Assembly (NCBI GenBank): GCA_963721445.1
Contig: CAVRIZ010000005.1
Location: forward strand, 620,001-684,000
Direction of reading: 5' to 3'
DNA from: DAIOEK01 sp963721445
Lineage (GTDB): Bacteria; Chloroflexota; Anaerolineae; Anaerolineales; Anaerolineaceae
Length of the DNA stretch: 64,000 nucleotides
In this document: positions 17,917-27,317 of the stretch, piece after piece
How the letters are laid out: each line of letters starts with the position of its first letter
Position numbering within the stretch: position 1 is the stretch's first letter
Position numbers and translations under genes: made by a program
The notes under the pieces: model-generated
What the model was told of the DNA's origin: nothing
Seen by the model: the letters and a program-made list of their open reading frames with translations, nothing else
Databases searched by the model: none

Positions 17917-18801
17917 TTACATCGTCTTCAGGTTTAAGGTTCCAACACCCATCTTCACAACGATGTTAAGGGTTGGACCGTTTCCCGAAAGGGTATAGAC
18001 ATCACCATTTTTCACCCACAAACTGTCTGGAACAACTGATGAAAGGCCGCCCACGAAAGTAACTTTAGCATTGGTACCTTTTGGAACGATGATATTTACC
18101 GTACTGGCACCTGTATCGATCGTCACATTCGCGTCACGCTGCAAATTCCCGTCAAAACTTAAGGTATAAGTTCCCGCCCCCGATGAGAAGTTCATTTGCT
18201 CAAAATTCGCGTTCGCCAAACCTTTCAATTCCATCTGTGAACCACCGGTGGAGTAATCAAACACGGACATAACCACATTGTTTGGTTTTGAAAATGATCC
18301 TATAATATCCGACCCACTTTCATCGATCGTCAGTTTCTCCAGCGATAATCCACCCAACTCAAATCGCCCTGTATAGGCGCCTGCCCAAATTTTCAAGCTC
18401 ATTGGAACATTGGCAATCTTTAGATCCCATTCGTTCTTAAGATCCTTTGGAAAGGACGGTATTCCTTTGATCTTCAGGCCGCCATGGCTCACGGAATTGG
18501 AAGATCCAACTGTTTCGACTTTGGGTTCGAATTCTTCCGCATTGAAAGTAGCTGTACCGGACGCGAGGTTTTCGCCTTCCCCGGGAACCAGTTTGAGATC
18601 ACCTGCGAGGAACTTCAAGTTCAACTCGACATCGGTTGAAGTCTCTTCAGGCATCGGAACCGTGATGTCGACAGTCTGTGATGGTCCAGTCTTGATTTTA
18701 GTGACGAATGGATTATTCGTTGCACCGCAACCTGTTGTAAGTAATGCTAGAAAGGTTGCGCCAGCCAGGAGGCTGTAATAAATTCGATTTCGGTAGTTCA
18801 T
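17917..18801 (-). CDS. Toast-rack-type beta lipoprotein
   Basis: This 294-residue protein has a lipobox (TTGC, Cys25) and a body of short beta repeats such as LNLKFLAGDLKLVPG, WDLKIANVPMSLKIWAGAYTG and ATVDTGA-like VTIDTGASTVNIIVPKG. That pattern (a DLxLxPG start, then repeated glycine-poor strands, then SxVxIxVPxGxxxxV) fits the toast-rack / DUF2154-like domains found next to stress and PspC-like membrane genes. The fold is expected to form an elongated beta-solenoid on the outer surface. Function is unknown; an envelope-stress role is only suggested by family context. Confidence 0.75.
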   Translation of the reverse strand: MNYRNRIYYSLLAGATFLALLTTGCGATNNPFVTKIKTGPSQTVDITVPMPEETSTDVELNLKFLAGDLKLVPGEGENLASGTATFNAEEFEPKVETVGSSNSVSHGGLKIKGIPSFPKDLKNEWDLKIANVPMSLKIWAGAYTGRFELGGLSLEKLTIDESGSDIIGSFSKPNNVVMSVFDYSTGGSQMELKGLANANFEQMNFSSGAGTYTLSFDGNLQRDANVTIDTGASTVNIIVPKGTNAKVTFVGGLSSVVPDSLWVKNGDVYTLSGNGPTLNIVVKMGVGTLNLKTM

Positions 18802-18859
18802 TAGATTTCTCCAAAATTAGTTCGTCATCACAGACCTATCTGCAATGACGATGATTCAC

Positions 18860-19387
18860 TTATTGAATGGATCTGGTATCCATTAACTCAGATGCGATCC
18901 GTTCGGTCCAGTTAACAATTGAATTCCAATCACGATAGTCGCCGAATGGTTTCTTAAGAAGGTTCTTGATCACCCATTTTTGGACAAGATGTACCTTATC
19001 CGGATTGATGTAGCCGTGAAAGACGGCAACATCCCGCGGCTGGATTCGATCGGCAACCGGCAGCAATTTCGCCGGAAGATGCCAGCCGTTTAATAATTCA
19101 ACCGGATCGCCTTCTCCCGTTGGTCCGCTGGAAAACAACCAGACCTGCCGGTCCCCCAGCGCTTTCTCATTACTTTTTAGGAATGCGTCTGCTTCCTTGT
19201 TCCATTGACCGATGTATACCCCGCTTCCAAGGATAACCGCCTGATACGGGGAAAGATCTTTCACGCTGTTCACAGGGAAAACATCAGCCTGCAAACCTGC
19301 ATCACGAAGAACTTCACCCATTTTCTCAGCAATTTCCTTTGTTGCTCCATATTGGCTTGCGTAGGTAACCAAGGTCTTTTTGTCCAT
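18860..19387 (-). CDS. Flavodoxin-domain protein (HemG-like)
   Basis: This 175-residue protein begins TLVTYASQYGATKEIAEKMGEVL, the FMN phosphate loop of flavodoxins of the HemG type. It continues with ILGSGVYIGQWNKEADAFLKSN and WLFSSGPTGEGDP. ATG 19387 is chosen over an upstream ATG because GGAAGGAA lies before it. HemG proteins oxidise protoporphyrinogen IX, but most relatives are simply FMN electron carriers and no haem genes are nearby. It is part of a run of minus-strand small redox and envelope genes after the MalT-like regulator. Confidence 0.85.
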   Translation of the reverse strand: MDKKTLVTYASQYGATKEIAEKMGEVLRDAGLQADVFPVNSVKDLSPYQAVILGSGVYIGQWNKEADAFLKSNEKALGDRQVWLFSSGPTGEGDPVELLNGWHLPAKLLPVADRIQPRDVAVFHGYINPDKVHLVQKWVIKNLLKKPFGDYRDWNSIVNWTERIASELMDTRSIQ

Positions 19388-19565
19388 TTCGTATTCCTTC
19401 CATTTTTTCAATCAGACTAGTTGAGGGCGTTTTTACCTGCTATGTGATTGTGTCGGCCGCCCTCAACGTGGAACCCAGACTGCTCGGGGGCATCCCCCAT
19501 ACTATCCCGAATAATCCCTTAATACTGGTGATTATCAGATCTGAGGTATCCTCCATCAGGTTGTG

Positions 19566-19814
19566 CTATTGAACGAATATTTCGACGTGATCGCCTTTCG
19601 CTTCGTCTTCCACATCCACCAGTTTGCCTTCGCCGCCACTTTTTGCAGCTGCGATGATCTCGTCAAAATCCAGGCCGTCAATACTATCGGGGGCGTACTT
19701 GGCAGCCATCTTCATTCCAAAGCTGGCAACACTTACCGGAATTTTGACATTAGCTTTACTTTCACCGGTTTTCATATCGGTCACACGAATGAGTAACCAT
19801 TTTCCATTTGACAT
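19566..19814 (-). CDS. Small SHOCT-like-domain protein
   Basis: This 82-residue protein has the pattern KWLLIRVTDMKTGESKANVKIPVSV, FGMKMAAKYAPDSIDGLDFDEII, and an acidic end VDVEDEAKGDHVEIFVQ. I recognise this as a small domain common in Chloroflexota and Firmicutes, usually listed as SHOCT-like and found beside DUF4097 or toast-rack genes. AGGAGGT directly before ATG 19814 sets the start. No signal or membrane segment is visible. The function is unknown, but the neighbourhood with a toast-rack lipoprotein fits the family's usual context. Confidence 0.75.
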   Translation of the reverse strand: MSNGKWLLIRVTDMKTGESKANVKIPVSVASFGMKMAAKYAPDSIDGLDFDEIIAAAKSGGEGKLVDVEDEAKGDHVEIFVQ

Positions 19815-19944
19815 TTTGACCTCCTTTTGGTCAGGGTCACAAAGACCCACTTGCTCTCTTTCGAGATTTTTTTTATCAACGAACTGCCTTACAATTTGAG
19901 CGAAAATGCAGAAGTGGTTAGACGGTTGTTGAAAACATACAAAC

Positions 19945-20175
19945 TTATTCCCTATCCGAACCTCGGGTTGGCGGATTTCCGCGGGTTACCGAGACCAGGG
20001 TCAGGTTGAGATCGCGAATGCGTTCAAGCAATCCATGCAAAGCAGCCTGGTCAGGCAGCATACCTGATAGAAAAGTGCTATTCTCTTCCAGATATGTCAG
20101 CGTCATTCCTTCGAACCATTCTGTCCAGCGTTGGTCCAGATAACCATTGATCTTTATCTCGTAATATTCCGGCAT
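19945..20175 (-). CDS. Small MalT-associated protein, copy 1
   Basis: This 76-residue protein starts YYEIKINGYLDQRWTEWFEG and contains DQAALHGLLERIRDLNLTLVSV. It is clearly homologous to the 104-residue protein at 61872-62186. Both lie near a MalT-like LuxR gene. No catalytic motif, signal or membrane segment is visible. The linkage to MalT-like regulators suggests an anti-activator or a co-regulated stress protein, but nothing in the sequence proves it. Its stop is followed by the SHOCT-like gene. Confidence 0.82.
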   Translation of the reverse strand: MPEYYEIKINGYLDQRWTEWFEGMTLTYLEENSTFLSGMLPDQAALHGLLERIRDLNLTLVSVTRGNPPTRGSDRE

Positions 20176-20186
20176 ATTAGTCCTCC

Positions 20187-20960
20187 CTATCCAATTATGT
20201 TACGAATTGCCGGGGTCATTTTATCGAACAGTCTGCCGGCGGCGTTCCTGATCAATCCCAGTTGAACGGGATAGTAATAATCTGATGTGAGCCATCCTTT
20301 TTCCGCGTAGTATCTATAGTCAAGACTCCGATCATCGAGCAGTTCGATCATCGAGCTTCGGCCAGCCCGAAATGCAGCCAACATGATCAAGGAGGGTACA
20401 GGGTATTGCGGTTGAGCCAGTCGCGCATGGAAACGCTTGCTCAGATCTGTCAGTTGTTTATCGATCTTCCTCTGAGCCTTCTCTGTTCTCGGATCAAGTG
20501 TGGTGAGGGTAACACCTTTTACCGGGTTAAATCCCAGCGTATTGGCGAGGAAATCGAAGTAATCGACGATCTTACCGCCGCCCATGAAACCCTGAGTGAC
20601 AATACTGGTAAATGTCTTACCGAAGAAACGCGGCCGGTGACAAATGAAACCGACCCGATCGAGGAACGCCTTCATAATTCCTGACACATGCCAGGTGTAG
20701 TTTGGAGTGGCGAAAACAACTCCGTCGGAGACATCGATCTTGGCCAATAACACATCTCGATCGTCCTTCATTGGACAGAATTCAGAGCCTTTCTCAAAGC
20801 ATAACCGGCAGCCCCGGCACAGTCCGAGCTTGTAATCGCTCATGGTGACAATTTCATATTCCACACCCCCAAGAGCCTGCAGATTCTGCATGAACTGCAC
20901 AACAGCCTTATGAGTATTATGCTTGTGGGCACTGCCAACGAATACGGTTACTTTTTTCAT
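20187..20960 (-). CDS. NAD(P)H-dependent FMN reductase / flavodoxin-family protein with Cys cluster
   Basis: This 257-residue protein has an N-terminal flavodoxin-like fold (VTVFVGSAHKHNTHKAV) and a conserved Cys segment GLCRGCRLCFEKGSEFCPMKDD, typical of the iron-sulfur or redox flavoprotein branch of the WrbA/FMN-reductase family. VVFATPNYTWHVSGIMKAFLDR is the FMN-contacting loop. The C-terminal 80 residues extend past the usual fold. It reduces flavin or quinones with NAD(P)H by family knowledge; the electron acceptor is unknown. It lies 130 bases after the MalT-like gene and 11 bases before the small MalT-associated gene. Confidence 0.87.
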   Translation of the reverse strand: MKKVTVFVGSAHKHNTHKAVVQFMQNLQALGGVEYEIVTMSDYKLGLCRGCRLCFEKGSEFCPMKDDRDVLLAKIDVSDGVVFATPNYTWHVSGIMKAFLDRVGFICHRPRFFGKTFTSIVTQGFMGGGKIVDYFDFLANTLGFNPVKGVTLTTLDPRTEKAQRKIDKQLTDLSKRFHARLAQPQYPVPSLIMLAAFRAGRSSMIELLDDRSLDYRYYAEKGWLTSDYYYPVQLGLIRNAAGRLFDKMTPAIRNIIG

Positions 20961-21091
20961 GATTGATTTCTTTCAATTTGCTCCAAACGTTTCTTACAGC
21001 TTCTAATTTAACGCACTACGAATAAACCCGCATCTGCCAAAGGGATTAATCAGGGGTTATTTGTAGGGGTTATTAATGGAATGGAAGAATC

Positions 21092-23813
21092 TTAGGGAAG
21101 GATACCCAAATGCCGGGCGCGAGCTACGGCTTCAGTCCGATTTGCAGCATCAAGTTTGCGATAGATATTCGCCGCATGAGCCTTTATAGTTCCACGAGCA
21201 ACAACAAGCTGCCGGGCGATTTCCTGGTTGGTCTTTCCTTCAGCCATGAGCCGAAGGACCTCCAATTCACGTTCCGAGATTGGTTCAATTAAACCGACAA
21301 CATTGGGTAGGGATCCAGGGGATTCCGTCTTTCGGTATCGAGCGAACGCTTCCAATACCTTTTGGGCGAATAATGCATGGGCTGGAGCAGTCGTCCGCAG
21401 GTAGGAAGACAACAGAGCGCGGATACGTTCCCCTTCATTCAAGAAGACCTGAATATATCCTTCCGGTTCGGCCAGGGCAAGACTGGATTCGATAAATCCT
21501 AACGCCTCAGGCAATCGTTGCTTTCCGGCCAATGCAGCGGCATGCAGCAAATGGATCTCAATCTTCCTTACAATCAGGTTGCCAAACAGGTCATTAGAGG
21601 GATTCTTGCCAAGTATTTCTTCCACTTCAGCAAATTTACCCTGCGCCAGTCGAATACGTGCCAGAGTAAGTAGGTATAAATTCTCGTGGCGTTGGAAATC
21701 TTCGCTAAGTGAGATCTGGTCTGCCCAATCACTAGCGGATTGGAGAGCTCCACTGGCGAGCAGAATGAAGATCCGTAGTGTGTGGAATGGCTCAGCAAAT
21801 TCACTCGGACGGGTCTGGTCTTGAAGCCTGGTTTCGAATTTTTTAGCAACTTGTAAAGCACCGGGGTAATCGCCCTTTGCTATAAGGACATACGCCAATG
21901 CCAGCAATCCAAAACCGTCAGTCATTATGTTATGCCAGGGCTCATTGGATTCAAGCCCTTCCCGGATCACCTTTTCAGCTTCGTCCAGAAAATTCCTTTC
22001 ATACAATACATTCCCAAGAACGACTTCCATATTACCTGAAGTGGAGATCCGGATCCCCTTCTCCTTAATGGGGTCAATATATTTCTTACACAGGTCAAAA
22101 GCAGTCTGCAACCTGCCCTGGAACAGATAGATGGATGCCAGGAAGGGAACCAGGGAGGGGATGGCATGCTCCGCCTTCGTGCGGTTATATATCTCGTTTT
22201 GCCTTCGCATACTCTTAATTGAAAACTCTTCAGCAAGTTTCCATTCTCCCCTTCTTCCCAATGCCATTCCATATAGAATATCTGCCGCGTCTCTAAGGAC
22301 TACTTCATCCGCAGGGATCTCGTCCATCTCCGATGGGTCTGGGAGTGGACCACTACCGGGAGCAGTAGGAGGGGTAAGAAAAGCCAATGCCAATCGGACA
22401 ATCATCCATATCCAAAGCTGCCTGGAATTGGCTTCAGAAGAGGCAAGCCGTTGCTCCATATCAATCAACAACGGATAAGCTTTCTCGATGAAACCCTGGT
22501 TAATTAGGAGCCAGGCTTGATAGAGTCCAATTTTTGGTCTGTCGATGAGCATTTCGCGTGGAAGGCTATCTGCCATCTGAATAACGGATAGATCGCTATC
22601 CACCCATCGGATCGCCCCGTATCGTTCGATTAGATCGGCTGCGCGGCTAAGCTCTTTGGCAGCCAGAAGATGCTGGATAGCTTCTGGGATCAAACCATTC
22701 TTTTCCAACCAGGCCGAAGCACGTAGATGAAGACTGTGAACCAAATCTGGTTGGGACTGGTGAAGCCTGGCTTTCAGAAGGTCAGCAAACAGGTGATGAT
22801 ATCGAAACCAGGTTTTGTCATCATCCAACGAGACCAGGAAAAGATTTTCCCGATCCAGGTATTTTATGGAAGAAGCAGAATTCGACCGTTTGTTTTCGAT
22901 CTCCATCCGTGTGTTGTACTGACTCATCATCAGCCATTAGCACGTCACACAACGGAGCGTTCAGGCGATCCAATATCGAGCTATACAGCAGAAAACGCTG
23001 GATTTCAGGTGGCTGGCTTGCCAGGACCTCTTCCAACAAGTAATCCAGAATGAAGCGATTGGTACCTGAGAATCCTTCGATAAACCTGGGTATGTCATTG
23101 CGATCACGCATGGAGAGCGCTGCCATCTGCAGACCGGCTATCCAACCTTCGGTTCGTGCTTCAAGCGCTGCTATCGATGCATCATCCAAATGCAGTCCCA
23201 TTACCTGATTTAGGAACTGGGCTGTCTCTTCTTCCGTAAAGCGCAGATCGGCAGCTCTCAGCTCAACCGTCTGACCCCGCGCGCGCAAACGAGCCAATGG
23301 CAGAGGTGGATCCGACCGGGTGGAAATAGCCAGATGGAACGAACTGGGTTGATGTTCAAGTAGAAATGCCACATTTTCATGGGCGGCTGGATTGCTTATT
23401 AACTGATAGTCATCCAATACCAGGACGATCTCAGTTTGACTGGTCACAAGGTCATTGAGTACGCTTGTCAGAACCGCCTCGGAGGAAGCCTGTTGTATCC
23501 CGGCCATAAGTTGAACTGCCTCACATCCGATCCGATCATCCGCATGCTGAAGAGCGGCAATCAGGTAGGTCAGGAACCGACCAGCCTGGTTATCATTTTT
23601 ATCAAGGGAGAGCCATGCCACAGGCATCTCGCAACCGGTTATGGACGATGCCAACAAAGTGGTCTTCCCAAAACCTGCCGGGGCAGTAATCACTGTGAGA
23701 GGACCATTAAAACCGTGCAAGATCACTTTTTGAAGTCTTGGACGCAGAACCAGCTCCGGCCGGGTGAAAGGCAGGTGCAATTTCGTATGTAGAATGGGAT
23801 CTGCTTTTTGCAT
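21092..23813 (-). pseudogene. MalT-like LuxR-family regulator, frameshifted (copy 1)
   Basis: Two overlapping frames make one protein of about 906 residues. The N-terminal frame (from ATG 23813) has a signature start (ILHTKLHLPFTRPELVLRPRL) and Walker A APAGFGKTT, with the STAND/MalT ATPase sensor segments (VLVLDDYQLI, TRSDPPLPLARLRARGQ, RTEGWIAGLQMAALS). The C-terminal frame carries YLDRENLFLVSLDDDKTWFRYHHLFADLL, tetratricopeptide-like helices and the LuxR HTH (ISERELEVLRLMAEGKTNQEIA). The frames separate between about 22870 and 22930; the length is 3n+1, so one extra base (or two missing). Intact, it would be an ATP- and ligand-dependent activator. Whether this is decay, error or a true frameshift is open. 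The start at 23813 is chosen from family N-termini; a short AAAAGG precedes it. Confidence 0.87.
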
Positions 23814-24220
23814 ATCCTTTTCGTTCCAGACGGGTTTTGGAAAACGATCCGTTAATTCGGCCAGACTAAATCTGAATATGATTATATATCTCTGCAAGCC
23901 TCAAGGGAAGAAAACCAGTACCCGAAAAATCCGACTTACATAGAATACTCCTTCGGGTGGGATCAACTGCAGACAATACAACTCCAACTTCAATGAAAGG
24001 TTTCACACTCATCCATCATTTGTAAAGATGCTGGCACCAAGTAGGTGTATATTGTCTATGTTACGGTGATCGTTCTTACAAAGGGTAGTCATTGACCTTT
24101 GGATGGCTGCTCATGTAAAATACTTAAAGAACTCTTGTATTCAGTGTTAATCCAGGCAATCAGATAATTGATTCTATCAGGATAGATATTTCCAGAAATT
24201 AGTACCGATTGTGAGGAAAA
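23814..24220. other. Divergent intergenic region, MalT-like gene and YgeY-type hydrolase
   Basis: 407 bases holding the promoters of the two divergent genes. I see no convincing ORF, hairpin or strong promoter in it. Confidence 0.5.
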
Positions 24221-25438
24221 ATGGACATGGCCAACGAAATAAAACAACGAGTTGGGGCGAATAAAGCTCAGATAATCCAGTTTATGCGTGATATTTGCGC
24301 CATTCCATCGATGGATTCGCTGATCGGTCCTGTTGGGGAGCGTATCCAGGCGGAGATGCACAATCTGCGATACGATGAAGTACGTTTTGACAAGATGGGG
24401 AATACACTCGGGCGCATCGGAAATGGGCCCAGGGTACTAGTATACGATTCTCACATCGATACTGTTGGGGTGGGTGACAGAGAAGAATGGGAATGGGATC
24501 CTTTCACCGGGAAAGTGGAAAACGGTGTTTTATACGCCCGCGGCGCTTGTGACGAAAAAGGCAGCACACCTGGCATGGTGCATGGACTGGCAATTGCCCG
24601 CGATCTGGGCTTGCTGGATGGGTATACTGCCTACTACTTTGGAACCATGGAGGAATGGTGCGACGGCATTGCGCCAAATGCATTCGTGGAGGTAGATCCG
24701 AAAGTCAAACCGGATTTTGTTGTCATCGGTGAACCTACCAAAATGAATATTTACCGCGGGCATAAAGGTCGCATTGAATTGAAGGTCACCGCGTCAGGAC
24801 GTTCTGCCCATGCTGCTGTGCATTACATAGGTGACAACGCGGTTTATAAGATGATTGCCATCATTAATGCGATCCGCGATCTAGATCGCCGAATGCGTTT
24901 TGGTCAAGGCGGCCATCCCATCCTGGGGAATGCATCCATCGTGGTAACTGACGTGGAAGCCCGAACCAATTCTTTGAATGCGGTGCCGAATCAATTCACC
25001 ATCTTCCTGGACCGCCGAATTACCCTGAATGAATCACACGATGATGTCATCAATCTGATCAAAGGGTTGATCCCCGATTACCTCCAGGATGAGATCCAGG
25101 TGGAAGAGTTGTTCTACGATACACCGTCGTATACCGGTTTCAAATTCCCATTGAACAAATATTTCCCTGCCTGGTTGCAGGAAGAATCACACCCGCTGGT
25201 CCAGGCCGGCTTAAGATCTGTTCGCGATCTGTGGGGAGAAGATCGTCCTCTCGGCACTTGGGATTTCTCCACCAATGGCACTTATTGGGCCGGTAAAGCG
25301 GGAATCCCCTCTATCGGATTTGGCCCTGGAGATGAGAAGACCGCCCACACCATTTTGGAGAATGTCCCGCTGGATGATATGGTGAATGCATCCGAATTCT
25401 ACGCCTATCTGCCAAAAGCATTGAAAGAACTTGGTTAA
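24221..25438 (+). CDS. ygeY: YgeY-type M20 metallohydrolase
   Basis: This 405-residue M20-family enzyme has zinc ligands in VYDSHIDTVG (His/Asp), ARGACDEKGS (Asp), the catalytic GTMEEWCDG (Glu-Glu), VVIGEPTKMN and a C-terminal His in KTAHTILENVPL. The dimerisation domain follows HKGRIELKVTASGRSAHAA. The order and spacing fit YgeY, the selenium-metabolism-linked hydrolase. Its reaction is not settled in the literature I know; relatives cleave amides or carbamoyl amino acids. TGAGGAAAA precedes ATG 24221. No selenium, purine or carbamoyl genes are adjacent, so the named pathway is not supported by context here. Confidence 0.88.
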   Translation: MDMANEIKQRVGANKAQIIQFMRDICAIPSMDSLIGPVGERIQAEMHNLRYDEVRFDKMGNTLGRIGNGPRVLVYDSHIDTVGVGDREEWEWDPFTGKVENGVLYARGACDEKGSTPGMVHGLAIARDLGLLDGYTAYYFGTMEEWCDGIAPNAFVEVDPKVKPDFVVIGEPTKMNIYRGHKGRIELKVTASGRSAHAAVHYIGDNAVYKMIAIINAIRDLDRRMRFGQGGHPILGNASIVVTDVEARTNSLNAVPNQFTIFLDRRITLNESHDDVINLIKGLIPDYLQDEIQVEELFYDTPSYTGFKFPLNKYFPAWLQEESHPLVQAGLRSVRDLWGEDRPLGTWDFSTNGTYWAGKAGIPSIGFGPGDEKTAHTILENVPLDDMVNASEFYAYLPKALKELG

Positions 25439-25693
25439 AAAAAATTAATAGGGATGTTCTAGGATTTTTCATCCTATACAAACGAAACAAGACATGAGCC
25501 AGGAAATCAGATTTATCATCCAGACTTCAATACTATATCTGGTCAAATAACCTAAATTTACCAATTAAAGAAAATATAATTGCAGAAATAACGTATGCAT
25601 TTGATGACAGAATATTAACCATCCAAATTTCTCACTCCGAGGGTAGGTCACAATTAATGCATGGAGTCTTCATTACAATTCCACACTAACCAC

Positions 25694-26251
25694 TTAGATC
25701 TCACATTGGTTTGTAAATCCAGCTGGAGGAATCCCAAGAGCCTGGATCAATCTCGCCCAATAGTTTACCTGAGCGGCTGTGCTGGCCAGTATCACCATTT
25801 CACGCTCATTGAAATTACGCTTGAGAGCATCAATAAATTCTCGTGGGAATTGAAGCGGCGTTTGGGAGATGAACTTTGCGTATTGGATCGCCAGCTTTTC
25901 CCGTTCTGAAAAGGTTGGTACTTCATCCATCGGTTTACGACCTTGCAGCACCATTAATTCATCCAGGCTGATTTGTGTTTCCTCATACTTATAACTATTC
26001 ATGTCAATACAGAATGGACAAGCGACCGAAAAGGATGCCTGGATCCGGACAATCTTGAGTATACGTGCCCCTAATGACCTATCCTGATGAGCAACCAACG
26101 ATTCCAGCACGCCGGATCCTATAGCTGTTTTCGGATACCAGGCAAGAATCTTCCCGGGGAGCATCTCTCGGCCGGTAGCACGTTTTGCAATCCAGTTTCC
26201 TAACCTGAGATAAAATGGCATTTTTCTAGGTGGTTGAATAAATGCTTCCAT
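25694..26251 (-). CDS. Carboxymuconolactone decarboxylase-family (AhpD-like) protein
   Basis: This 185-residue protein has the AhpD-like core: RILKIVRIQASFSVACPFCIDMNSYKYEE with the CxxC redox pair, then SEREKLAIQYAKFISQTP. The helix ending VILASTAAQVNYWARLIQALGIPPAGF fits the family. CxxC members act as peroxidase-linked thiol proteins or unknown hydrolases; the reaction here is not known. It is a lone gene on the minus strand next to a small DUF2892-like gene. Confidence 0.85.
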   Translation of the reverse strand: MEAFIQPPRKMPFYLRLGNWIAKRATGREMLPGKILAWYPKTAIGSGVLESLVAHQDRSLGARILKIVRIQASFSVACPFCIDMNSYKYEETQISLDELMVLQGRKPMDEVPTFSEREKLAIQYAKFISQTPLQFPREFIDALKRNFNEREMVILASTAAQVNYWARLIQALGIPPAGFTNQCEI

Positions 26252-26397
26252 TTGTATCGCCTTCCCTTTATCTTCTTATCCGTCATGATCGATAATTCTT
26301 ATCATATCATCTGAAAGTCAGATCCTTTGTAACCTTTTGGTGAAAATGCAATCTAACGTATTGGAAACGAAAACAAATATCTCAGGAGGATAGAAAC

Positions 26398-26598
26398 ATG
26401 AAAGCAAATGAATCAAATACGGATCGAATTATTCGGGTCATCGCAGGCATTATTTTAGTAGGTCTATATTTTATGGGTATTATCACAGGCGGTCTGGGTA
26501 TTGTAATTTTAATTCTAGGTGCGATTCTATTGATCACCGGTGTTATTGGGTTTTGCCCGCTATATGCGCTTCTAAAAATCAGAACCAACAAGAACTAA
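26398..26598 (+). CDS. Small DUF2892-type membrane protein
   Basis: This 66-residue protein has two helices (IIRVIAGIILVGLYFMGII and GIVILILGAILLITGVIGF) and the family end FCPLYALLKIRTNK, diagnostic of DUF2892 (YgaP membrane-like) proteins. The conserved N-terminal motif ESNTDRIIRVI also fits. AGGAGG lies nine bases before the ATG. These proteins often sit beside rhodanese or thiol-redox genes; the neighbouring AhpD-like gene fits that, though it is on the other strand. The function is unknown. Confidence 0.85.
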   Translation: MKANESNTDRIIRVIAGIILVGLYFMGIITGGLGIVILILGAILLITGVIGFCPLYALLKIRTNKN

Positions 26599-26614
26599 TC
26601 GGATTCTTTTCATC

Positions 26615-26646
26615 AGTAGGGGAATGAAATGATTTCATCCCCTACT
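26615..26646. terminator. Terminator-like hairpin between convergent genes
   Basis: Long hairpin: 8-bp AGTAGGGG / CCCCTACT extended by ATGAAAT / ATTTCAT across a one-base mismatch and a tight loop. It lacks a clear T-tract on either strand but lies between the convergent DUF2892 and DUF4405 genes. Confidence 0.6.
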
Positions 26647-26719
26647 TAGTATCTGTAAATGACCGACGATTTATCGGGTCAGCAGGCAATGATTTTTTAA
26701 GTGATTTATGATTGGTGTA

Positions 26720-27227
26720 TCATCTGATACTAGTATGAAGCTGATAGGATCGCATTGCCAAGCCTATCCATTTCTTATGTAAGATCAGGTGAGTTGCCAA
26801 CAAAACTAAACAGACCATACTCGCGGCTACATGAAAACGGCTGAATATCTTAATTTTCTCGGTTGTCACATTGCCAGATAGCAGCCAAGCCAGTAAACCG
26901 AAAGCATTCGATGTGATATAGGCAAACCAGATCAAACGGTTGATTATTCGGTTTGTCCGAACTGGTTGATTCAGCATTTGAACCGGCTTTCCACGCAAGG
27001 CTTTGAGCCAAAGCCAATGCCAATTGATATGGATTATCACGCCCAACAAACCGATTAAGCCAGATCCTATATGAAAGGTTATCAAGCACGGTTCGATTAA
27101 TCCTGGCAAAGGTTGCCAAGCTATCATTGGGAATCGCAATCCATAGAAGAAATCCGCTACAAATCGTTGTCAAGAACACGAAAAACAAGACCCAATCAAG
27201 CCAGTAATTACGCTCATTCTTACTCAT
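26720..27227 (-). pseudogene. DUF4405-type membrane protein, frameshifted
   Basis: Two frames join into one membrane protein of about 168 residues. The first starts NYWLDWVLFFVFLTTICSGFLLW at ATG 27227 with AAGGATT before it. The second continues FPMIAWQPLPGLIEPC, then ITFHIGSGLIGLLGVIIHINWHWLWLKAL. His in FHIGSG, IHINWHW and THLILH, four helices and the SGFLLW start fit DUF4405 (cytochrome b-like). The break lies at about 27138-27141 (length 3n+1), consistent with one extra A. The protein would be intact without that base. A haem-binding role is inferred from the paired His residues only. Confidence 0.75.
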
Positions 27228-27317
27228 AGTAATCCTTCTTTCAATCCCTTCGCAATCCGTGAAACTCTGGTTCGCGAAGGGAATGGTATTAGAAAATCTT
27301 TATTCAAGAAGTTGAAT

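Noticed and set aside
22860..22940. A programmed ribosomal frameshift in MalT-like copy 1
   Set aside because: No slippery heptamer with a following hairpin could be seen; a plain indel is simpler.
24221..25438. Possible selenocysteine in the YgeY-type protein
   Set aside because: No in-frame TGA occurs; the frame is complete.
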